Shown here: positions 8,059 through 17,350 of the stretch, piece by piece
Position numbering within the stretch: the stretch's first letter is position 1
Layout of the letters: every line of letters begins with the position of its first letter
DNA from: CAZVEV01 sp964625865
GTDB lineage: Bacteria > Planctomycetota > Phycisphaerae > SM23-33
DNA: 36,187 bases
Direction of reading: 5' to 3'
NCBI GenBank assembly: GCA_964625865.1
Contig: CAZVEV010000028.1
Coordinates: forward strand, 1-36,187
The notes under the pieces: model-generated
Told to the model about the DNA's origin: nothing
Databases searched by the model: none
The model's input: the letters and a program-made list of their open reading frames with translations, nothing else
Program-made: the position numbers and the translations under genes

Positions 8059-8501
8059 AGGGTTTCTCAGCCTCCCAAAGGCACATCGACATCGCGGGGG
8101 GCTCTCGCAACGATTGTATCCGAAGCGTCGCGCCGGGCAAGCGGAATCAGGGCGTGGAACGGAGTTTCGAAAGCTCATCCCGTTCGGTGCACAGATAACA
8201 CGTCACTGACGTGCAGTGATCGGTGTGACGAAGCGGACAAACGCCCACGGGTTCCACCCCGTGGGGTGTCTGCGAATGAAACACTGTCCACTTAAGACGG
8301 AGTATGCAACACGTGGTGATGTGTTATGACAAGAATAGAGGTAGTCTTCTTCGGTGATACCCCACAGGATGGAACCTGTGGGCGTTTGCCTGCTTTGGTG
8401 GACCCGGTCCGCGGTGGAACTCGCCTGTTCTCACTGAAGGCACAGCAACGCATACCGAGAGGGAGTTGTGTCAGACGAACGGCGCCAGTACTATCGTGTC
8501 C
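8059..8501. other. Divergent intergenic region between two sulfatases
   Basis: No gene is supported in these 443 bases. The region must hold the promoters of both flanking sulfatases, but no clear -35/-10 pair stands out. It carries two inverted copies of the CCCCACAGG palindrome (8237-8270 and 8356-8392), listed separately. Confidence 0.6.
8237..8392. repeat. Two inverted copies of a CCCCACAGG palindromic repeat (family A)
   Basis: The copy at 8356-8392 (+) reads ATACCCCACAGG, two bases, GGAACCTGTGGG, then CGTTTGCCTG. The copy at 8237-8270 is on the opposite strand with ACCCCACGG/CCGTGGG arms and the same CGTTTGT tail. Each has its own 8-9 bp stem. A third copy is at 28679-28716. Shared tail plus compensating stem changes suggest a REP-type element. 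Confidence 0.75.
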
Positions 8502-9926
<1,425 letters not shown>

Positions 9927-9937
9927 GGCGCCGCAGC

Positions 9938-10027
9938 GGGGTGCCGTGGCTTGACGCGAGGCGGCAACCACGTTTGCTCCCTTTCGGAACCACGTGGTTG
10001 CGGCTGCGCCGCAGCCCACGGCACCCG
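9938..10027. repeat. Inverted pair of the CCACGTGGTTGC / CCCACGGCACCC repeat (family D)
   Basis: Copy one (9938-9973, reverse) runs GGGGTGCCGTGG...GCAACCACGT. Copy two (9991-10027, forward) runs CACGTGGTTGC...CAGCCCACGGCACCC. They face each other between two converging genes and could form a long hairpin, so they may serve as a bidirectional terminator. Related copies flank the assembly gap near 24950. Confidence 0.7.
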
Positions 10028-10050
10028 GTCGGCGAGGGGGGGGGCACGCC

Positions 10051-12615
10051 CTACGGGTCCAGGCGGAAGCGGAAGCGGCGGGTTTGGCGGGCGTCGGCGG
10101 GGGTGTCGGCCGGGACGCTGTAGGTGATCTCCCACGTGCCTCTCGCCGCGTCGTAGTCGGTCTGCCAGAAGTCCTTGCCGTGGTCCCCCTGGTCGACGGT
10201 CTTCCAGTGGCCCGCCCCCGTCCGCATCTCCAGGCACGGGCGCCGATAGGACGACAGGCCGGTCAGGGTGATCGGCACGGCGCCGAGCCCGCCGGCGAGG
10301 GTGAACTCGGCCCGGTCGTGCTTGGCGCGGACCTTCGTCGGGCGGGTCCGCTCCAGCGTACCCACCAAGACCGCCACGCCCAGGTCGTTTCCCACCGCCT
10401 CACGGTGGATCATCCGCCACGTATCGCCCCATCGCGTCAGGGCCTTTCGCAGGTTCGCGTTGGGGCCGTAGTAGTCGTCGGCGCGCTGCGGCATGACAAT
10501 GTGCTCGATCGCGCCGATCACGAAGTCGCCCGGCTGGAGTTGCTTGACCGACGGCGGGGGCACGATGTCGATCAGCGAGGTGTCCCGCCCGCGCACCTTC
10601 GCGCCGCGCTCCGCCACCCACGGCCGCACGGGCTTGCCTCCCAACTTCGCCCGCCAGCGTCGGAGCACCAGCCCGCGGTTGGCCCAGGCGCCGTGGTCGG
10701 CTTCCCGCCGGACGGCCTGGTGCATCGACAACCACCGCAGGCGCCCGGGCAGCTCGACCGGTTTGGTCTTGTACGCCTCGCCGCCCCAACGGGTGGCCCA
10801 CTCGCGGTGCAGGCCCGTCTCGGACCCGCGGGCGAACGTCCGCTCGCCGGTGTAGCTGTAGCCGTCGCCGCCGCACTGGAACAGGACGAGGCGGTCGAAC
10901 GTGGCGGCCTCGCGGACGGTGTAACGCAAGCTGTACAGACCGCGCACGATATCGTCGGTGCGGTACAAGCTGACGGTGTACTTCAGGTCGATCTTGTCAT
11001 CGGCGGACCGGCCGGCCGTGACCGACTCGGTCAGCACGGGGCCGCTGCGAACGGTCCGGGTCCGCATGCGGCTGGACCACTGCTTGTGGCCGGGGCGGTC
11101 ATAGTAGACCAGGAAGTCCGCCCCGCCGACGTTGTGCGTCCAGCCCCACTTGCGTCGCGGCCTGGACCCCATCGCCCAGACCATCAGCGGACGCGTGTCG
11201 AGGACGGCCCCGCCGCGGTGGCCCTGGTCGGGCTCGAAGCACAGCGACTCGCCCCACGCCCCGATCGCCGCCTGCTCCCACAGTTGGTTCGAGCCCCAGC
11301 CCACCAGCGACAACTGCGCGTGCGAGGCGGCGGGCATGCGGCCCCAGAAGGCGTTTACGCTGGTGTAGACCAGCTCGATCTTCGTCCGCGCGGGGATCAT
11401 CAGGAAGGCCAGCCCGCGATACCACGACCCGCGATACCGCGGGGCGGCCCACGGCCCCCGGGCGTGCTTCGGCTTGTCCGCGTGCCAGTTCTTCGACACC
11501 TGCAGGCCCAGCCCCGTAGGATACTCTTCGGCGTCGCAGAGCATCGCCGAGATGCCCATAACGCCGAGCACGCGTCCGGCCTTCTCGAAGCACAGCCGCG
11601 CGGGGCGCGGGACGTCCGACGGGTTGGCGATTGTCACCGCGACGCGTTCGATGCGCCGGTGTCGCCCGTCGTCGTCGCGGGCGGTCCGGTCGTTTCGGAG
11701 GGCGACCGCCTGCCAGCCCAGTTCGCGGTTGGCACTGACGGTCAGCGGCTTGCGTACGGGCTTGGTCTGGACAGCGGACACCTTCAACGGCGCGTCGATC
11801 TCGGCTGCCGCGAGGCGCAGCGTCGCATCGGTGTTCTCCGCGGTCGGATAGACCGTCAGGCCGACGGTCTTCTCGGCGCCGGCGGGCCAGTGGGTGATCG
11901 GCAGGCGGACGGTGAAGGTGCTTCGTCGCGGATCGCAGGTCAGGGTCGCGTCGGGGCTCGTGGCGACCGCCGCAAATCCCGCCCCGCCGGCGCGGGTCAG
12001 TGCGATGGCTTTCCCGCGGATCAGGCGCGTGGAGTAGACGTTCTCGAGGTCCAACGTGATCTCCACGGCGGCGTCTTTGATCGTCCGGGCCGGCGCCAGG
12101 CGCAGCAGGACGGTCAGGCGGTCGGGCCAGGCGGCGATCTCGGCCCCGCCGGCAAGCTCCGGCGCCCCGGGCGACCAGGCGATCTTGTCGAACCAGCGCC
12201 GATGGAAGAGCCTGCCGCTCTCGACGAGGTGACAGTCGGCGAACGTGTCGCTGCCCCCGACGGCCTGATACCGCTTGCCGCCGGCTTCGACCGTCAGGCA
12301 CAGCTTCGCGTCAGGGCGGTCGATCTCGAACACGTCCTCGTTGCGGCGCGTCAGCGCGTCGGCCTCGCTGGGCGGCTTGGCCAGCGGTGACAGGTGCGTG
12401 ATCTGGAGCGTCCGCGAGTTGACGGTCGCGACGTAGCGGCTTGTCTGGATGCTGAACGTCCCGCGCGGGTCGCGCAGCCCGTGGGTCCACCACATCTGCG
12501 CGTAGTCCGACGCGCCGGCGAAGACGGCCTTGGGCAGCACGGCGCCCGCGACGGGACAGGCCGCCCACGCCAAGACCGCACAGGTAACCCATGTTCTTGT
12601 TTGTCGGTGCGACAT
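10051..12615 (-). CDS. Large exported protein of unknown function (854 aa)
   Basis: Not recognised as a named family. A Sec signal (about residues 1-25, TWVTCAVLAWAACPVAGA) indicates export. The body is rich in beta-strand-like alternation, Trp and Arg, with stretches such as YAQMWWTHGLRDPRG near the N terminus and SRYVATVNSRTLQITHL after it. No catalytic motif, Cys-rich module, LamG/F5-8 signature or membrane anchor is evident. The sulfatase neighbours make a carbohydrate-binding or polysaccharide-processing role plausible, but that is inference only. The ATG at 12615 follows a short upstream region without strong SD. A continuous open frame on the opposite strand over most of this gene is a high-GC shadow. 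Confidence 0.75.
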   Translation of the reverse strand: MSHRQTRTWVTCAVLAWAACPVAGAVLPKAVFAGASDYAQMWWTHGLRDPRGTFSIQTSRYVATVNSRTLQITHLSPLAKPPSEADALTRRNEDVFEIDRPDAKLCLTVEAGGKRYQAVGGSDTFADCHLVESGRLFHRRWFDKIAWSPGAPELAGGAEIAAWPDRLTVLLRLAPARTIKDAAVEITLDLENVYSTRLIRGKAIALTRAGGAGFAAVATSPDATLTCDPRRSTFTVRLPITHWPAGAEKTVGLTVYPTAENTDATLRLAAAEIDAPLKVSAVQTKPVRKPLTVSANRELGWQAVALRNDRTARDDDGRHRRIERVAVTIANPSDVPRPARLCFEKAGRVLGVMGISAMLCDAEEYPTGLGLQVSKNWHADKPKHARGPWAAPRYRGSWYRGLAFLMIPARTKIELVYTSVNAFWGRMPAASHAQLSLVGWGSNQLWEQAAIGAWGESLCFEPDQGHRGGAVLDTRPLMVWAMGSRPRRKWGWTHNVGGADFLVYYDRPGHKQWSSRMRTRTVRSGPVLTESVTAGRSADDKIDLKYTVSLYRTDDIVRGLYSLRYTVREAATFDRLVLFQCGGDGYSYTGERTFARGSETGLHREWATRWGGEAYKTKPVELPGRLRWLSMHQAVRREADHGAWANRGLVLRRWRAKLGGKPVRPWVAERGAKVRGRDTSLIDIVPPPSVKQLQPGDFVIGAIEHIVMPQRADDYYGPNANLRKALTRWGDTWRMIHREAVGNDLGVAVLVGTLERTRPTKVRAKHDRAEFTLAGGLGAVPITLTGLSSYRRPCLEMRTGAGHWKTVDQGDHGKDFWQTDYDAARGTWEITYSVPADTPADARQTRRFRFRLDP

Positions 12616-12734
12616 CGTTTCGCGAAGCTCCCGGCGCCCGGGGAGGTTCGGCGCCGACGACGAGGATACCGCCGACGGTCTCGCCGATCAACTGGGGGGA
12701 CGGTCAGGAACACCCCCGCGCCCCGCAGGGTCAC

Positions 12735-12820
12735 GCCAAAAGGCGAAGCCCGGACGGTGGACCCACCGCGCTTGCGGCGCGATTTCCGACGGGCCCACCA
12801 TCGAGGCTTCGCCTTTTGGC
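12735..12820. repeat. Inverted repeat with GCCAAAAGGCGAAGCC arms (family E)
   Basis: Left arm 12735-12764 and right arm 12791-12820 are reverse complements with about four mismatches over 30 bases (GCCAAAAGGCGAAGCC then GGTGG.CCC). The 26-base loop has its own small GC palindrome. It fills most of the 238-base gap between two - strand genes, and could be a MITE-like or REP-pair element. Confidence 0.75.
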
Positions 12821-12853
12821 ACGTGCGCCCAAAGGCGCCGCACGACTCGGACC

Positions 12854-13066
12854 TCACGCCGTCTGGTCGGACATCTCGGCGCCGGCACGGGCGCCTTCGA
12901 CGACTTCGAGCATGTGCTCGGTGACGCGCATGTAGTGCTTTATGCCGTCGCGGAACTGGGGATTCCGGGTCCGGCGAAGCTCGACACGCGTGGAGTCCAA
13001 TTCGCGGTGGAGGAGCAATTCGAGTTCCTCGATCTCCTCGTCTGACAGTCTGATCGCAGTCGTCAT
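12854..13066 (-). CDS. Small helical protein of unknown function (70 aa)
   Basis: Not recognised. Begins MTTAIRLSDEEIEELELLLH; the remainder is charged and helical (RELDSTRVELRRTRNP, then a second helix ending MLEVVEGARA). There is no signal peptide or membrane segment. An in-frame ATG eight codons upstream is rejected because ATG 13066 has a near-perfect AAGGAG at a spacing of eight bases. The strong translation signal argues that it is really expressed despite its size. A regulatory or adaptor role is conceivable but unsupported. Confidence 0.7.
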   Translation of the reverse strand: MTTAIRLSDEEIEELELLLHRELDSTRVELRRTRNPQFRDGIKHYMRVTEHMLEVVEGARAGAEMSDQTA

Positions 13067-13157
13067 TTCCCGATCTCCTTTGGCAGACATACAGCGCTTC
13101 GCTGCACCTTAATTATAGCATCCGGCGCCACGTGGTATCCGCGCGGAGTGTGGCGTT

Positions 13158-13218
13158 CGAGACCCGGAGTCTCGTCGATGGGCGATCGCGCATCGCGTGA
13201 ATCGCGTGAATCGCGACG
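13158..13218. repeat. Small hairpin and three 9-base tandem repeats downstream of clpP
   Basis: CGAGAC-CCGGA-GTCTCG (13158-13174) is a short stem-loop. It is followed by ATCGCGTGA at 13192-13200 and 13201-13209 and a variant ATCGCGACG at 13210-13218. Situated after the clpP stop on the - strand; it may be part of the operon's 3' end. The rest of 13091-13306 holds no gene I can support. Confidence 0.5.
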
Positions 13219-13306
13219 TCTCGCCGAACGCGGACGGGGGCCAATGCATACCAGGGAACCGCCTGCGGTGTCGCGAACCTTCGACGTCGTGTGGGGCGCG
13301 CCGGTG

Positions 13307-13927
13307 TTACTCGTCCGACGGCGGTTCGGGCATGCGTTCGAAGATCTGGTCGACGCAGCCGTAGGCGATGGCGTCTTCGGCGGTCAGCCACTTGTTCCGG
13401 TCGCAGTCGGTCTCGATCGTCTCGACGTCCTGGCCGGTGTGCTTGGCGAGGATCTCGTACAGGTGGCGTCGCAGGCGCAGGATCTCCTGGGCCTCGATAT
13501 CCAGTTCGGTCGCCGGGCCGGTCAGCACGCCGGAGATCAGCGGCTGGTGGATCAGCACGCGGCTGTTGGGCAGCGAGTAGCGCTTGCCCTCCGTCCCGCC
13601 GCACAGCAGGACGGCGCCCATGGAGGCGGCCATCCCCACGCAGTACGTCGAGACGTCCGGGCGGACGAACTGCATCGTGTCGTAGACCGCCAGACCCGCC
13701 GAGACGCTCCCGCCGGGCGAGTTGATGTACAGGTTGATGTCCGTGTTGGGGTCTTCATTGCTCAGGAAGAGCAGTTGGGCCACGATCACGTTGGCCATCG
13801 CGTCGTCGATGCCCCCGCCGACGAAGACAATGCGGTCTTTCAGCAGGCGGCTGTAGATGTCATATTGCCGCTCGCCGCGTCCGGTCTGCTCGATGACGTA
13901 CGGAATCAGATGTTGGTTGCTCGGCAT
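13307..13927 (-). CDS. clpP: ATP-dependent Clp protease subunit ClpP, copy with Asn at the catalytic Asp position
   Basis: Serine peptidase of the ClpP family, which forms tetradecameric barrels and degrades substrates fed by an AAA+ unfoldase. The N-terminal IEQTGRGERQYDIYSRLL block, NLYINSPGGS (65-74), the nucleophile S102 in GMAASMGA and H127 in LIHQP are canonical. Aligning HTGQ and the following block with E. coli ClpP places its D185 at N178 here (CDRNKW), because of a two-residue insertion after HQP. D174 and D176 are close by. Listeria ClpP1 is known to have such an Asp-to-Asn change and to work with ClpP2. Strong AAGGA site; 25 bases after the other clpP. No clpX follows in the window. 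Confidence 0.93.
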   Translation of the reverse strand: MPSNQHLIPYVIEQTGRGERQYDIYSRLLKDRIVFVGGGIDDAMANVIVAQLLFLSNEDPNTDINLYINSPGGSVSAGLAVYDTMQFVRPDVSTYCVGMAASMGAVLLCGGTEGKRYSLPNSRVLIHQPLISGVLTGPATELDIEAQEILRLRRHLYEILAKHTGQDVETIETDCDRNKWLTAEDAIAYGCVDQIFERMPEPPSDE

Positions 13928-13952
13928 GGTGAAGGTGTCCTTGGGGGGGTCT

Positions 13953-14561
13953 CTAGGCGTCCTTGTCCGCCTGGGCGGAGGTCAGGATCTCGTCGACGAT
14001 GCCGTATTCGAGTGCTTCGGTCGGGGTCATGTACCGATCGCGTTCGGTTTCCTCTTTGATCTGCTCGACCTGGCGGCCGGTGTGTTCGGCGAGCAGTTCG
14101 TTGAGCAGGCGCTTGGCGCGGAGGATCTCTTCGGCCTGGATCTTGATGTCCGCCGCCTGGCCCGTCACGCCGCCCCAGGGCTGGTGGACCATGATCTTGC
14201 TGTGGGGCAGGGCGAAGCGTTTGCCCTTGGTTCCGGCCGCCAGGATCAGCGCCGCGCCGCTGGCGGCCTGTCCGACGCAGTAGGTGCACACGTCGCAACT
14301 GAGGAACTGCAGCGTATCGTAGATCGCCAGCGTATCGTCGACCGATCCGCCGGGCGAGTTGATATAGAGGTTGACGGCCCGGCCGCCGTGTTTGGCCTGC
14401 AGTTCGAGCAGGCGCATGATCAGTCCGCCGGCGGCACCGGGGGTGATTTCGCCCCAGAGGAAGACGATCCGTTCTTCAGCCAGCCGCTCCTCGAGCGTCA
14501 TTTCGCGCCGTGCAACGTAGTCGCGTGCCGCGCCGTAGGCGTTGGTGTGGTGCGGGGTCAT
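13953..14561 (-). CDS. clpP: ATP-dependent Clp protease subunit ClpP, copy with complete triad
   Basis: Second ClpP-family subunit, 202 aa. It has LYINSPGGS (65-73), nucleophile S101 (GQAASGAA rather than GQAASMGA), H126 (MVHQP) and D175 in ETERDRYM, matching the E. coli S111/H136/D185 spacing exactly. The N-terminal region is atypical: MTLEERLAEERIVFLWG replaces the usual SYDIYSRLL axial-loop segment, so its gating region may differ. An AGGAG site lies nine bases before ATG 14561. It is the middle gene of tig-clpP-clpP, separated by 19 and 25 bases. The two products probably assemble together. Confidence 0.92.
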   Translation of the reverse strand: MTPHHTNAYGAARDYVARREMTLEERLAEERIVFLWGEITPGAAGGLIMRLLELQAKHGGRAVNLYINSPGGSVDDTLAIYDTLQFLSCDVCTYCVGQAASGAALILAAGTKGKRFALPHSKIMVHQPWGGVTGQAADIKIQAEEILRAKRLLNELLAEHTGRQVEQIKEETERDRYMTPTEALEYGIVDEILTSAQADKDA

Positions 14562-14580
14562 TCGTGATGCTCCTGGGGGC

Positions 14581-16152
14581 TTACTCGTCGGTACTCTGGT
14601 CGTCGTCGCCGTCAGCGGTCTCGGCGTCGTCGGCGGGCGGTTCGGGGGCCTGTTCGGCCGCGGCGGCCTGCTCGGCGGCCCGGCGGGCCTGGGCCTCTTC
14701 GCGAGAGATCTCGGTCACCGCAGCGTCTTCGATCAGCGTGTCGAAGACCTTCTCTTCGATGATCTGGCTCTCGATCTGCCCGATCGAGCCGTCCTGCTCC
14801 AACTCGTGCCTGACCCGCTCGGGGCGGCGGTTGTTCCGGGCGGCGATGTCGGCGATGCGCGAGTTGATCTCGCCCTCGTCGGCTTCGATGTCGTCGGCCT
14901 GGGCGATCTGGCCGACGATGAACTGCAGTTTCAGGTCGCGGGCGGCCTCGGTTTCGGCGGCCGCCTGAAGCTCGGTCAGGTGCTCTTCGATCTGGTCGCG
15001 GGGTACGCCCTGGTACATCAGGTCGACGTAGCGGCGCTGGAGGGTCCGGGCGGCGTGGCGGGCCGCCATGGCGGGGGGCAGGTCGAAGTCGGTGTTGTCG
15101 ATGAGGTACTGGCCCACCTGGTCGCGCATGGCGCGCTGGGTTTCGGTGACGACCTGGCTTTCCATCTGCTTGCCGACGAACTGCTTCATCTCGTCCATCG
15201 ACTCGAAGCCCATGGACTCGGCGTACTCGTCGCCGATTTCCGGCAGGATGCGTCGGCGGAGGCGCGTGACGGTAATCTCGACGGTCGCCGCCTTGCCCCG
15301 CCATTCCTCGTTCGGGTGCGCTTCGGGCACGTCGACGGTCAGCGACACGGTATCGCCTACGGTCTTGCCCGTCAGTTCCTTGCCCAGTTCCAGCAGGGGC
15401 AGGCCCTCGACCTGGCCGACGGCTACGCGGATCGGCGTGTCGGACGACTCGACGGCCGTCTCGATGCCCTCGACGGTGACCTTGGTGTCGGCGATCACGA
15501 TATCGCGCTCGGCGGCGGCCCCTTCGCTCGATTCCTCGAACTTCGGCTGCTGCTGACGCATGTGGTCGATGTACTCGTCGACGCGCTCGGGCGTGACGTC
15601 CATGGCGACCTTCTCCACCGCGATGCCCTTCAGCTCGGGCAGGTCGAACTCGGGGGCTACCTCGACGCTGAAGCTGAAGACCATGTCCCCGCGGTCGGGC
15701 AGGTCGATATCATCGAGTTCCAGGTCCGGCTCGCCGATGGTGCGGAACTCGGCTTCCTCGCCAACGTAGCCCAGCGCATCGCCGATCAGCCCGTTGCGGA
15801 CGTCCTGGGCCACTTCCTTGCCGAACCGTTTCTCGATAAGTCGCCTCGGCGCGCGGCCGATGCGGAAACCGGGGACCTGTGCGCTCTGGCCGAGTTCGCC
15901 ATACAGCTCATTGCGCTTGGCGTCTATTCGCGCTTCGGGCACGGTGATGGTGACGGTCTTCTTCAGCGTATCGGCGTCGGCGGCTTCGAACGTGAAGGGG
16001 GGCAGGTCGTCGGCCTCGACGTCCGGGGTCTCGTCGACGTCGGCCTCGACCGCCTCGGGGGTCTCGGGGGTGTCTTGCGCGAGGTCCTCGGGCGTCTCGA
16101 CGCCTTGCGGATCCTGAGCGTCCTGCGGGTCTTGGATGTCTTCTTCCGGCAT
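14581..16152 (-). CDS. tig: Trigger factor, ribosome-associated chaperone and prolyl isomerase, with long acidic tails
   Basis: Binds the ribosome near the polypeptide exit and shields nascent chains. The ribosome-docking motif GFRIGRAP is at 95-102; in E. coli the same loop is near residue 45, so this protein has about 50 extra acidic residues at the N terminus (rich in D, E, P). The FKBP-like domain (about 200-300) and the helical C-terminal arms follow, then an acidic, Ala-rich tail. At 523 aa it is longer than the usual ~430. The ATG has TGGAG about ten bases upstream and a good promoter at 16287-16315. Grouping with clpP is the classical arrangement linking chaperone and protease. Confidence 0.95.
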   Translation of the reverse strand: MPEEDIQDPQDAQDPQGVETPEDLAQDTPETPEAVEADVDETPDVEADDLPPFTFEAADADTLKKTVTITVPEARIDAKRNELYGELGQSAQVPGFRIGRAPRRLIEKRFGKEVAQDVRNGLIGDALGYVGEEAEFRTIGEPDLELDDIDLPDRGDMVFSFSVEVAPEFDLPELKGIAVEKVAMDVTPERVDEYIDHMRQQQPKFEESSEGAAAERDIVIADTKVTVEGIETAVESSDTPIRVAVGQVEGLPLLELGKELTGKTVGDTVSLTVDVPEAHPNEEWRGKAATVEITVTRLRRRILPEIGDEYAESMGFESMDEMKQFVGKQMESQVVTETQRAMRDQVGQYLIDNTDFDLPPAMAARHAARTLQRRYVDLMYQGVPRDQIEEHLTELQAAAETEAARDLKLQFIVGQIAQADDIEADEGEINSRIADIAARNNRRPERVRHELEQDGSIGQIESQIIEEKVFDTLIEDAAVTEISREEAQARRAAEQAAAAEQAPEPPADDAETADGDDDQSTDE

Positions 16153-16286
16153 GGTGTGCAGCTCCAGTAAACGGTTTCCGTCCCGCGACCAGGTGCGTTA
16201 CACGGCGCACCCCCGGCGGGTCGGTCTGGCCGAAAAGCGGACCGAGACGTTCATTCGTCCCGTCACAGCCCCGGTCAGATCGGACA

Positions 16287-16315
16287 ACTGTAGGGAAACA
16301 GAGACCTCCCGTCAA
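16287..16315 (-). promoter_or_regulatory. Sigma70-type promoter of the tig-clpP-clpP operon
   Basis: On the - strand, TTGACG (16315-16310) and TACAGT (16292-16287) are separated by exactly 17 bases, 135 bases before the tig start. The rest of the 320-base divergent gap (16153-16472) contains no gene; an A/T-richer stretch around 16400-16450 probably carries the promoter of the triple-HTH gene, without a clear consensus match. Confidence 0.6.
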
Positions 16316-16472
16316 CAGTTTCTGCTCGCTTTCTTGGCGCTGGTTCCGTCGAGCCACGCGGGAATCTGCAAAAACACCTGTCTTGGGCGATACCCACCGC
16401 CGATATAGGGGTTTCTACTAATACGTGCGTAATATACATGAGCTAACGGTATTGAATCGGGAGATATAGACC

Positions 16473-17258
16473 ATGATTGAAGCAAGCGAAACGTATTTCG
16501 ACGGACGCATCGTCAAACGGGTGCGAAAGGCCAAGGGGATTACACAGAAACACCTCGCCGAGAGGATCGGTTCGTTCTTCTATACGATCTCCTGGATCGA
16601 GCGCAACAAACTCGAGCCCAACGCAACGATCCTCCAGGCGATCTGCAGGGAACTGGACCTGACTGTCCAGGACTTCTACACCACCGTCAAGCCCCCGATC
16701 GTGCCCAAGCCCGTCGAGAACATCGGCGAGGCCGTCCAGCAGGCCCGCCTGGCGGCGGGACTCGACCAGGCCTCGCTGGCCGGTCGCGTGGGGGGCAGGC
16801 CCGGGATCTTCATCTCGCACATCGAGACGAACTTCCGCCGCCCCAGCCGGAAGATGGCCAAAGCCATCGCCGAAGCCCTCGGCCTGCCCGGTGAGGCGTT
16901 CTGGCCGTTCCTGCCGATCGCGCCGGAGATGGACGTGAACATCCCGGCCAAGAACATCGGCGAGGCGATCCGCAAGGCGCGCATCCGCAAAGGCATGACG
17001 CAGTACGATCTGTACAAGGCCACCGGCGTGTCGGTCGACTCGATGAGCCGGGCGGAAAACCACTTCACCTGCCCCCGAAACGACTCGCTGATCCGCCTGG
17101 CGACCTTCCTGGGCGAGGACGTCGACACGTTCCTCCGCCTGGCCCGCCTGGCCAAGATCGAGCGCCGGGCCGCCAAGCTCGCCGAGGCCGCCGCCGCACG
17201 GAAGGCCACCGCCAAACCCGAAGCCGCCCAGACTGAAGAACCGCTCGCCGTAGGCTGA
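16473..17258 (+). CDS. Transcriptional regulator with three tandem XRE-type HTH domains (261 aa)
   Basis: Three Cro/CI-like helix-turn-helix domains lie in one chain: about 10-69 (RIVKRVRKAKGITQKHLAER...), 82-146 (IGEAVQQARLAAGLDQASLAG...) and 160-222 (IGEAIRKARIRKGMTQYDLYK...). Each has the usual GxTQxxLA-type turn followed by an 'E-R/N' recognition helix; domains two and three start with the same NIGEA. A lysine/arginine- and alanine-rich tail of about 40 residues follows. No ligand, Cupin or peptidase domain is attached. Most XRE regulators carry one such domain. GGGAG lies about nine bases before ATG 16473. It is divergent from tig and convergent with a small HTH protein. Target genes unknown. 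Confidence 0.85.
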   Translation: MIEASETYFDGRIVKRVRKAKGITQKHLAERIGSFFYTISWIERNKLEPNATILQAICRELDLTVQDFYTTVKPPIVPKPVENIGEAVQQARLAAGLDQASLAGRVGGRPGIFISHIETNFRRPSRKMAKAIAEALGLPGEAFWPFLPIAPEMDVNIPAKNIGEAIRKARIRKGMTQYDLYKATGVSVDSMSRAENHFTCPRNDSLIRLATFLGEDVDTFLRLARLAKIERRAAKLAEAAAARKATAKPEAAQTEEPLAVG

Positions 17259-17280
17259 TTCGCCCGACGATCCAAAGACG

Positions 17281-17319
17281 CAAGCCGCCGATCCGATATC
17301 GCGTCGGATCGGCGGCTTG
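17281..17319. terminator. Bidirectional hairpin terminator
   Basis: CAAGCCGCCGATCCGA (17281-17296) pairs perfectly with TCGGATCGGCGGCTTG (17304-17319): a 16 bp stem with a 7-base loop. It lies between the converging triple-HTH gene and the 122-residue HTH gene. No long T tract follows on either strand, so termination may need more than the hairpin. Confidence 0.8.
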
Positions 17320-17350
17320 TCGTATTCTGTGGAGGGGGCTGTCGCGGCGG

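Noticed and set aside
9994..12390. 798-codon open frame on + opposite the exported unknown protein
   Set aside because: Composition is Arg/Gly/Pro/Val-rich with no domain; the - frame has a signal peptide and normal amino acid use.
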